Source: Rhodoferax sp. (GTDB taxonomy: Bacteria; Pseudomonadota; Gammaproteobacteria; Burkholderiales; Burkholderiaceae_C). From it: DNA of 11,399 nt. The DNA lies in NCBI GenBank assembly GCA_028711355.1, contig JAQTSL010000094.1:1-11399 (forward strand). The letters run 5' to 3'. Position numbers and translations under genes: made by a program. The number at the start of each line of letters is the position of its first letter. The first letter of the stretch is position 1. Positions 1 through 5,057 of this stretch are shown piece after piece. The notes beneath the pieces are model-generated. The model was not told the origin of the DNA. It did not search any database and saw only the letters and a list, made by a program, of their open reading frames with translations.

Positions 1-48
1 CATCCTGCTCCAGGCCTTGGCGTCCTGCGCAACCTCTTGCCTACAATG

Positions 49-77
49 TGCGCAGCGCAACTTTTGCACGCTGCGCA
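49..77. repeat. 9-bp inverted repeat beside the IS remnant
   Basis: TGCGCAGCG (49-57) and CGCTGCGCA (69-77) are a perfect inverted repeat with an 11-base loop. It directly abuts the tandem repeats. It may belong to the mobile element or to the flanking DNA. Bases 1-48 show nothing else I can name. Confidence 0.5.
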
Positions 78-121
78 ACCGGTCACGATCGACCGGAATG
101 ACCGGTCACGATCGCCGGAAT
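78..121. repeat. Tandem direct repeat, 2 units (IS21 subterminal type)
   Basis: Two adjacent copies of ACCGGTCACGATCG(A)CCGGAAT lie at 78-100 and 101-121. The second lacks one A in the middle. They sit where the IstA reading frame breaks down. IS21-family elements carry multiple short repeats near their ends that bind transposase, so these probably mark the opposite end of the element brought next to istA by deletion. Confidence 0.65.
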
Positions 122-247
122 ACGCACTTGCGCGCCTTGAAGCCATTTGTGCACGGTGTTGCGCGACAAGTCCGCGCGCTTTGCTACGGCCCGCTCTGAG
201 CGTTTCTCGCGCACATGCATGCGCCGTATCTTGCCTAAAAGTTCCAT
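83..247 (-). pseudogene. istA: Truncated IS21-family transposase IstA (N-terminal fragment)
   Basis: The frame starting with the ATG at 247 encodes 54 residues beginning MELLGKIRRMHVREKRSERA and including LSRNTVHKWLQ. This is the typical N-terminal helix-turn-helix of IS21-family IstA. Full-length IstA is several hundred residues long and carries a DDE integrase core; here the frame ends at a stop at 83-85, inside a tandem repeat. Residues after about 40 (VRIPAIVTGHSGRS) do not look like IstA and are probably translated repeat DNA. A plausible ribosome binding site precedes the ATG. The fragment cannot encode an active transposase. Whether the short peptide is made is unknown. Confidence 0.7.
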
Positions 248-268
248 GGTGATCACCTTGTTTGCTCC

Positions 269-285
269 TGCCTAAAAAGTAGGCA
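269..285. repeat. Short hairpin in the IS leader
   Basis: TGCCTA and TAGGCA flank a five-base loop (275-279), just upstream of the istA ribosome binding site. It is probably part of the IS21 left-end region controlling the transposase. It has no adjoining T-run, so it is not a convincing terminator. Confidence 0.4.
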
Positions 286-390
286 GAGCTGGCAAAAACA
301 CCTGGCTCAGTTTTCGGTCGGCGGCAATATGGCTTAAGGAGTCCGGAATACAGGGGCAAGATCATATTTGCGACCTGATGGCTAAAAAAC

Positions 391-414
391 AAAAAAGCCT
401 CCACATGGGAGGCT
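391..414 (-). terminator. Rho-independent terminator downstream of tRNA-Leu
   Basis: On the minus strand AGCCTCC and GGAGGCT form a perfect 7-bp stem with a five-base loop (403-407), immediately followed by a run of T (plus-strand A's 391-396). It lies about 45 bases past the tRNA 3' end in the direction of tRNA transcription and is well placed to end that transcript. Confidence 0.85.
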
Positions 415-432
415 CGGGGTGCAAATATAACG

Positions 433-456
433 TCTTAGCCGTAAAAAGCGCTAAGA
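433..456 (-). repeat. 7-bp inverted repeat abutting the tRNA 3' end
   Basis: TCTTAGC (433-439) and GCTAAGA (450-456) are perfect inverted repeats with a 10-base loop. The hairpin starts directly after the encoded CCA of tRNA-Leu. In the precursor RNA it could form a 3' trailer stem affecting processing. Its role is inferred; only the symmetry is seen. Confidence 0.5.
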
Positions 457-541
457 TGGTGCCCAGGGCCGGAATCGAACCGGCACGGATTTCTCCGGGG
501 GATTTTGAGTCCCCTGCGTCTACCAATTTCACCACCCGGGC
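457..541 (-). tRNA. tRNA-Leu (anticodon CAA)
   Basis: The minus strand folds as a long-variable-arm tRNA. The acceptor stem GCCCGGG pairs with CCTGGGC, followed by discriminator A and an encoded CCA (459-457). The D-loop region reads TGGTGAAATTGGTAGACGC. The anticodon stem GGGGA/TCCCC holds the loop CTCAAAA, giving anticodon CAA, which reads UUG leucine codons. The T-arm contains GGTTCGATTCC. The 85-nt length and the variable arm agree with bacterial tRNA-Leu. A terminator follows at 391-414. The gene is divergent from cysM, with only 37 bp between the tRNA 5' end and the cysM ATG. A mobile-element remnant lies on its 3' side, a common site for integration, although no attachment duplication was found. 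Confidence 0.97.
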
Positions 542-558
542 GGGCTGAGTGAGCACGA

Positions 559-564
559 ATTATG
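559..564 (-). promoter_or_regulatory. Candidate -10 box for the tRNA-Leu promoter
   Basis: The minus strand reads CATAAT here, a 5/6 match to the sigma-70 -10 element. Transcription would start about 11 bases before the mature tRNA. No good -35 hexamer is visible at 16-18 bp spacing. The upstream half of this promoter would fall inside the first codons of cysM. Confidence 0.35.
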
Positions 565-578
565 GCACAGTGCAGCCT

Positions 579-1481
579 ATGAACTATCCAACCATTGAAG
601 ACCTGATTGGCGCCACGCCGCTGGTGCGCCTACAGCGTATTGGCGCTGAGGTCTGTAGCAGCCATGGCAACGTCATTTTGGGCAAGCTCGAAGGCAACAA
701 CCCGGCCGGTTCGGTCAAAGACCGGGCAGCTTTTTCGATGATTGCTCGCGCACATGAGCGTGGCGACATTCACCCGGGTGACACGCTGATCGAGGCTACC
801 TCCGGCAACACCGGCATCGCCCTGGCGATGGCCGCTGCCGTTAAGGGCTACCGCATGGTGCTGGTCATGCCGGAAGACCAGTCAATCGAGCGCGCGCAGA
901 TCATGAAAGCATTCGGCGCCGAACTGGTTCTGACGCCCAAGAGTGGGGGGATGGAATATGCGCGTGACCTGGCTGACCAGATGGCGCGCGACGGCAAAGG
1001 CCATGTGCTAGACCAGTTTTCGAACGCCGACAACCCGCGCATTCACGTCGAGACCACCGGACCGGAAATTTGGCAAGCGACCAAGGGCAAGGTTACCCAT
1101 TTTGTCAGTGCGATGGGCACCACTGGTACCATCACCGGAGTGTCGCAGTACCTCAAGCAAAAGAACCCGGCGGTGCGCATCATTGGTGTGCAGCCGACCG
1201 ACGGCTCACGCATTCCGGGCATCCGCAAGTGGCCGCAGGCTTACCTGCCCAAGATTTACGACCCCACGCACGTGGATGAACTGCGCTATGTCAGCCAGGA
1301 GGACGCAGAGGATATGTGTCGCCAGATGGCCCGTGACGAGGGTATTTTTGCCGGTATTTCGGCCGCAGGAGCTTGCTGGGTGTCGCAAGAGTTGGCCAAA
1401 ACAGTGCGCAAGGCGACAATTGTCTTTATCGTGTGCGACCGGGGCGATCGCTATTTGTCCACCGGCGTTTTTCCAGCTTAG
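579..1481 (+). CDS. cysM: Cysteine synthase B (O-acetylserine sulfhydrylase B)
   Basis: This PLP-dependent cytoplasmic enzyme makes L-cysteine from O-acetylserine and sulfide; the CysM isozyme can also use thiosulfate. The 300-residue product matches the family length and starts MNYPTIEDLIG as homologues do, which is why the ATG at 579 is preferred over an in-frame GTG at 549 that would add ten residues. Visible landmarks are the PLP lysine K47 in NPAGSVKDR, the substrate loop TSGNTG (74-79), the phosphate-binding GTTGT (180-184), RIPGIRKW (211-218) typical of CysM rather than CysK, and the C-terminal CDRGDRYLSTGVF. The usual VSSGG segment reads ISAAG (260-264), keeping the serine (S261) that contacts the pyridine ring. 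No strong Shine-Dalgarno is seen. A TusA-like gene follows after 19 bp, so the two are probably co-transcribed. Confidence 0.95.
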   Translation: MNYPTIEDLIGATPLVRLQRIGAEVCSSHGNVILGKLEGNNPAGSVKDRAAFSMIARAHERGDIHPGDTLIEATSGNTGIALAMAAAVKGYRMVLVMPEDQSIERAQIMKAFGAELVLTPKSGGMEYARDLADQMARDGKGHVLDQFSNADNPRIHVETTGPEIWQATKGKVTHFVSAMGTTGTITGVSQYLKQKNPAVRIIGVQPTDGSRIPGIRKWPQAYLPKIYDPTHVDELRYVSQEDAEDMCRQMARDEGIFAGISAAGACWVSQELAKTVRKATIVFIVCDRGDRYLSTGVFPA

Positions 1482-1500
1482 CATTTTTCAGGAAGAGACC

Positions 1501-1728
1501 ATGAATACCGACAAAGAACTCGACACCAGCGGCCTGAACTGCCCTCTGCCTATTCTCAAGGCAAAAAAAGCGCTTAGCGAAATGCAGAGCGGTCAGACGC
1601 TGAAAGTGATTGCCACCGACGCCGGGTCGGTCAAAGACTTTCAGGCGTTTGCCAAACAGACCGGCAATGAATTGCTCGATCAGCAGACCTTTGCCACCAA
1701 CTACATCCACGTGTTGCGGCGCCGCTAG
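1501..1728 (+). CDS. TusA/SirA-family sulfur-carrier protein
   Basis: A 75-residue protein of the TusA/SirA/YedF fold. Family members carry sulfur as a persulfide on a conserved cysteine. The signature is present as LDTSGLNCPLPILKAKKAL, with the CPxP motif at 14-17 (C14 the predicted carrier). The MQSGQTLKVIATDAGS segment matches the following beta strand. A ribosome binding site (GGAAGAG) lies just ahead of the ATG. The gene follows cysM by 19 bp on the same strand. That suggests a role in sulfur delivery connected with cysteine synthesis rather than certain equivalence to E. coli TusA, which works in tRNA 2-thiolation. The sequence cannot decide which subfamily it belongs to, so no gene symbol is given. 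No clear terminator follows. Confidence 0.9.
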   Translation: MNTDKELDTSGLNCPLPILKAKKALSEMQSGQTLKVIATDAGSVKDFQAFAKQTGNELLDQQTFATNYIHVLRRR

Positions 1729-1749
1729 GCTGGGGCTAGCGCTGGGGGG

Positions 1750-1902
1750 TCAGCCGGTCGATGTGGGCGCGCAAATAAAGTCATTTTCTGACAGCTCGCC
1801 AATGGCGTGCGTCCAGTAGCGCACGGTTACATCTTGGTAGCCCAGCGTGATCTCGGGGTGATGGTCTTGGTGGAGTGATCTTGCACGGATGGGCTGCTGC
1901 GG
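1750..1902 (-). pseudogene. Remnant of pterin-4a-carbinolamine dehydratase (PCD/DCoH)
   Basis: The frame right after the valS stop encodes HQDHHPEITLGYQDVTVRYW followed by THAIGELSENDFICAP and then a stop. This is the C-terminal half of the pterin-4a-carbinolamine dehydratase family, including the catalytic DHHP motif and the conserved ENDFICA block. The family is about 100-115 residues; only about 50 codons remain. No start codon is present before the in-frame valS stop at 1903-1905, so the N-terminal half is lost. Near the 3' end the family usually continues FICAAxIDRL. Here one extra base would restore AHIDRL and move the stop to 1736-1738, so a 1-bp deletion is likely. It converges on the tusA-like gene. 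Probably non-functional. The intact enzyme recycles pterin cofactor for phenylalanine hydroxylase. Confidence 0.75.
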
Positions 1903-4900
1903 TTAGCTTTTTAGCCGAGCCAACTGCTCTTGCACCTTGGTCAGCGTCGTACCAAAGTCGTCCAGGCGCCTGCGCTCCTGTTCGATCACAGCGCCAGGCG
2001 CGCGCGCTACAAATGACTCGTTACCCAATTTGGCGTTGGCCCTGGCGATTTCGCCTTCCAGACGAGCAACTTCTTTTGCCAGACGAATCCTTTCGGCGGC
2101 GATGTCAATTTCCATGAACAGGCACAAGCGGGCTGCGCCCACCACCGCCACGGGGGCGGCTTGTGCGGCGGCGACCCACTGGGCTTGCGCGTCAAACACC
2201 TTGACTTCGCTGAGCTTGGCCAGCGCTTGCAGTACCGGTGCCCACTGGCGCAAAAAGGCGGCTTCGCTGCCACTTTCGGCCAAAGCGAACATTGGCAGGC
2301 GCTGGGCGGGCGACACCTGCATCTCGCCACGCAGGTTACGGCACGCGTCCACCAGCGCCTTCAAACGTTGCACCTGGGTGATGGCCTCGGCGTCAAAGCG
2401 TTCGGGCTGGGCGACAGGGTAGGGCGCAACTGCCACCGAATCACCCCCACGCCCGGCCAGTGGTGCCACCACTTGCCACAGTGCCTCAGTCACAAAGGGG
2501 ATCACCGGATGCGCCAGCCGCAAAATGGTTTCCAGTGTACGGATCAGCGTGCGGCGAGTGGCGCGCTGCTGGGCGGGGCTGCCGTGCTGGATTTGAACTT
2601 TGGCGATTTCAAGGTACCAGTCGCAAAACTCGTTCCAGACAAAGTCGTAGATCGTTTGCGCAACGTTATCCATGCGGTAGTCGGCAAAGCTTTGGGCCAC
2701 CTGAGCTTCGGTTTGCTGCAGCAGCGAGACGATCCAACGGTCGGCGGCGGAAAAGTCAAGATAGCTTCCACCGACTTCGCATTCGGCAGCGTTGTGGTCT
2801 TTGAGGCCGCAGTCAGCTCCCTCACAGTTCATCAGCACAAAGCGGCTGGCGTTCCAGAGCTTGTTGCAAAAATTGCGGTAGCCCTCGCAACGCTTGCTGT
2901 CAAAGTTGATGGCGCGACCCAGGCTGGCCAGCGAGGCAAAGGTAAAGCGCAACGCGTCGGCGCCATACGAGGGGATGCCGGCGGGGAATTCTTTTTCGGT
3001 AGCTTTGCGCACTTGCGGTGCGGTTTCGGGTTTGCGCAGGCCTTCGCAGCGCTTGACCAGCAGCTCGGGCAGGGCAATACCGTCGATCAGGTCCACCGGG
3101 TCCAGCACATTGCCCTCAGACTTGCTCATTTTTTTTCCATGCGCGTCCAGCACCAGGCCGTGGATATAGACGTGCTTGAACGGCACCTGGCCGGTGAAAT
3201 GCGTGGTCATCATGATCATGCGCGCCACCCAAAAGAAGATGATGTCGTAGCCGGTTACCAAGACGCTGGAGGGAAGGTACAGGTCGATGTCGTTTAGGCC
3301 CGTTTGCACGTTGGTTCCGCTCAGGACGGAGCCCATGCCGCCCGGGCTCAGATGCGCAACGCTCGCGACATCGGCCGGTTCGGCATGGGCGCCGTTCTGA
3401 GCTGCGGTATGGGTCGGCGTGGCGCTTTCGGGCCAACCCATGGTGCTGAACGGAACGAGGGCGCTGGAATACCAGGTGTCGAGCACATCCGGGTCGCGTG
3501 TGAGCTCGCCAAAATAACCAGATTTTTCGGCTGTAGCCCTTGCTGCTTCTGCGCTGACAGCTACAAAAACAGTACCGTCTTGGGCGTACCACGCCGGAAT
3601 CTGGTGGCCCCACCAAAGCTGGCGGCTGATGCACCAGTCTTGAATGTTGCCCATCCATTGGTTGTAGGTGTTAACCCAGTTTTCAGGCACAAACTTGACC
3701 TGACCGGATTGCACCGCGTCGATGGCTTTTTGCGCGATGCTTTTGCCGGTGGGGTCTTGATCCGACACTTTCGACATCGCCACAAACCACTGGTCAGTCA
3801 GCATGGGTTCGATGATCTGGCCGGTGCGGGCGCAACGCGGCACCGTCAGTTTGTGTTTTTTGACAGCCACCAGCAGACCCAAAGCCTCCAGGTCTTTGAC
3901 AATTTGCTTGCGTGCTTCAAAGCGGTCCAAGCCCACATAAACGCTGGGCGAATTGCTATCAATTTTGGCATCCAGCGTCAGCACGCAGATCATCGGCAAC
4001 TGGTGGCGCTGCCCCACGGCGTAGTCGTTGGCGTCGTGCGCGGGGGTGACCTTGACCACGCCAGTGCCAAAAGCCTTGTCCACGTACGCATCGGCAATGA
4101 TCGGGATGGTTTTGTTGCACAGCGGCAGCGTGACGTGCTTGCCGACCAGGTGCGCGTAGCGCTCGTCTTCGGGGTGGACCATTAGCGCCACGTCACCCAG
4201 CATGGTCTCAGGGCGGGTGGTTGCCACAACCAGGCCGGGGGCCAGTTCGCCGTTGACCAGATGCGGGCCGTCGGCAAACGGGTAGCGGATGTGCCACAGG
4301 CTGCCGTCTTCTTCTTCAGACTCCACTTCCAGGTCGCTCACAGCGCTCATCAACACCGGGTCCCAGTTGACCAGGCGTTTGCCACGGTAGATCAGGCCTT
4401 GCTCAAACAATCGCACAAAAGTTTCTGTGACCACCTTGGACAATTTGTCGTCCATGGTGAAGTATTCGCGGCTCCAGTCCACCGTGTCGCCCATGCGGCG
4501 CATTTGAGTGGTGATGGTGTTACCGCTTTTTTGCTTCCACTGCCAGACCTTTTCTACAAAGGCGGGCCGACCCAGGTCGTGGCGGTTGACACCCTGGTCT
4601 TGCAATTGGCGCTCCACCACAATTTGGGTGGCAATGCCGGCGTGGTCGGTGCCTGGAATCCACGCAGTATTAAAGCCCGCCATACGGTGGTAGCGCGTCA
4701 GGCTGTCCATGATGGTCTGATTGAACGCGTGCCCCATGTGCAGCGTGCCCGTCACATTGGGCGGCGGTAGCTGGATGCAGAAGTTGTGCCCCAGCGCCGC
4801 TGCCTCGGCGCTGGGCGCCCCGGTGCCGCGAAAGCCCGCGACCCCGTAACCACGTTGCTCCCACTCAGGGCCCCAGCGTGCTTCCAGCGCGGCGGGCTCA

Positions 4901-4950
4901 AAGGATTTGGACAGGCTGTTCAAGCCGGGCTGTTGCAGTGCGTCGTTCAT
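1903..4950 (-). CDS. valS: Valyl-tRNA synthetase (ValRS)
   Basis: Class I aminoacyl-tRNA synthetase that charges tRNA-Val in the cytoplasm; essential. The start at 4950 gives 1015 residues (MNDALQQPGL...). An upstream in-frame ATG at 5010 would add 20 unlike-looking residues. No good Shine-Dalgarno precedes 4950. The HIGH-type motif is HMGH (71-74) after PPPNVTGTL, and KMSKS is at 607-611. The editing domain contains TTRPETMLGD. The C-terminal coiled coil rich in charged residues (LAKEVARLEGEIARANAKLG) is normal for ValRS. The protein is longer than E. coli ValRS (951). Much of the excess is an unusual stretch at about 509-552, between WPE and YLPSSVLVTG. Another stretch (about 463-477) looks derived from an intergenic repeat. 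The frame is open throughout, so the enzyme is probably functional. It is 107 bp downstream of the GGDEF-EAL gene. Confidence 0.96.
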   Translation of the reverse strand: MNDALQQPGLNSLSKSFEPAALEARWGPEWEQRGYGVAGFRGTGAPSAEAAALGHNFCIQLPPPNVTGTLHMGHAFNQTIMDSLTRYHRMAGFNTAWIPGTDHAGIATQIVVERQLQDQGVNRHDLGRPAFVEKVWQWKQKSGNTITTQMRRMGDTVDWSREYFTMDDKLSKVVTETFVRLFEQGLIYRGKRLVNWDPVLMSAVSDLEVESEEEDGSLWHIRYPFADGPHLVNGELAPGLVVATTRPETMLGDVALMVHPEDERYAHLVGKHVTLPLCNKTIPIIADAYVDKAFGTGVVKVTPAHDANDYAVGQRHQLPMICVLTLDAKIDSNSPSVYVGLDRFEARKQIVKDLEALGLLVAVKKHKLTVPRCARTGQIIEPMLTDQWFVAMSKVSDQDPTGKSIAQKAIDAVQSGQVKFVPENWVNTYNQWMGNIQDWCISRQLWWGHQIPAWYAQDGTVFVAVSAEAARATAEKSGYFGELTRDPDVLDTWYSSALVPFSTMGWPESATPTHTAAQNGAHAEPADVASVAHLSPGGMGSVLSGTNVQTGLNDIDLYLPSSVLVTGYDIIFFWVARMIMMTTHFTGQVPFKHVYIHGLVLDAHGKKMSKSEGNVLDPVDLIDGIALPELLVKRCEGLRKPETAPQVRKATEKEFPAGIPSYGADALRFTFASLASLGRAINFDSKRCEGYRNFCNKLWNASRFVLMNCEGADCGLKDHNAAECEVGGSYLDFSAADRWIVSLLQQTEAQVAQSFADYRMDNVAQTIYDFVWNEFCDWYLEIAKVQIQHGSPAQQRATRRTLIRTLETILRLAHPVIPFVTEALWQVVAPLAGRGGDSVAVAPYPVAQPERFDAEAITQVQRLKALVDACRNLRGEMQVSPAQRLPMFALAESGSEAAFLRQWAPVLQALAKLSEVKVFDAQAQWVAAAQAAPVAVVGAARLCLFMEIDIAAERIRLAKEVARLEGEIARANAKLGNESFVARAPGAVIEQERRRLDDFGTTLTKVQEQLARLKS
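3319..3402. repeat. 22-bp inverted repeat inside valS
   Basis: The arms at 3319-3340 and 3381-3402 match at 20 of 22 positions when one is reverse-complemented (GCTCAGgACGGaGCCCATGCCG). They are separated by 40 bases. The repeat lies wholly within the extra ~40-residue stretch of ValRS. It could be an in-frame palindromic element. The hairpin would also form in the valS mRNA. Confidence 0.75.
3522..3563 (-). repeat. Copy of the Comamonadaceae-type repeat embedded in the valS coding sequence
   Basis: Read on the minus strand this 42-base stretch aligns without gaps to the plus-strand repeat at 11165-11206. Identical blocks TAGCTG, GCGC and AAGGGCTA occur at exactly the same spacing, and I count about 27 of 42 identities. 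Here it encodes part of VAVSAEAARATAEKS in ValRS. The match is partial, as expected if coding constraint has reshaped it. Confidence 0.55.
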
Positions 4951-4970
4951 GTTGGTTTTGTTTTTTTGGG

Positions 4971-4997
4971 ATCCGGCCTCTCGGTGGGTCGCCGGAT
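4971..4997. repeat. 7-bp inverted repeat in the valS leader
   Basis: ATCCGGC (4971-4977) and GCCGGAT (4991-4997) form a perfect stem with a 13-base loop, ending 21 bases upstream of the valS ATG. On the transcribed strand it is followed by A's rather than T's, so it is not a standard terminator for the upstream gene. No clear promoter was recognised in the 107-bp gap, so valS may be partly read through from the gene upstream. Confidence 0.45.
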
Positions 4998-5057
4998 GCA
5001 ATTGCGGCACCTTCGAAGGATGTGTCGCTGTTGAGAGGGGGCTAGGTTTAATTGATT

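Larger units (their letters stand above)
78..345 (-). mobile_element. IS21-family insertion sequence remnant (end fragment)
   Basis: On the minus strand this stretch has the order of an IS21-family left end: a non-coding leader with an inverted repeat, a ribosome binding site (AAGGTG), then the start of istA. Reading continues for about 40 codons and then runs into two tandem ~22-bp repeats that resemble the subterminal repeats of this family. The bulk of istA and all of istB are missing. This is probably an internal deletion derivative, or a remnant left after rearrangement. The outer limits are approximate, because I could not identify terminal dinucleotides or a target-site duplication. 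Family membership rests on the IstA N-terminus; the assignment of the repeats is from memory of related elements. Confidence 0.6.

Noticed and set aside
1..456. Genomic island attachment site at the tRNA-Leu 3' end
   Set aside because: No integrase gene and no duplicated tRNA 3' segment are visible in the window; only an IS fragment lies there.
1102..1728. A 208-codon plus-strand frame running through cysM into the tusA-like gene, suggesting a fusion
   Set aside because: Only its last third matches a protein family, and that part is the TusA-like gene with its own start and ribosome binding site. The rest is an out-of-frame reading of cysM.
1729..1750. Possible terminator between the tusA-like gene and the dehydratase remnant
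   Set aside because: Only weak GC-rich symmetry is present and there is no T-run on either strand.
3129..3136. Run of eight A's (coding strand) at the KMSKS motif of valS, a possible slippage site
   Set aside because: The frame is intact across it, and lysine-rich KKMSKS naturally gives A-runs. There is no stimulatory structure or alternative product to support programmed frameshifting.
3953..3968. GCTATCAATTTT in valS resembling another part of the intergenic repeat
   Set aside because: The match is too short, lacks the TAGCTG-GCGC-AAGGGCTA spacing, and the protein there has normal ValRS length.
2161..4185. Long plus-strand open frames (2161-3297 and 3304-4185) opposite valS
   Set aside because: They lie entirely antisense to a clear valyl-tRNA synthetase gene, have no recognisable domains, and are expected from the codon bias of the real gene.
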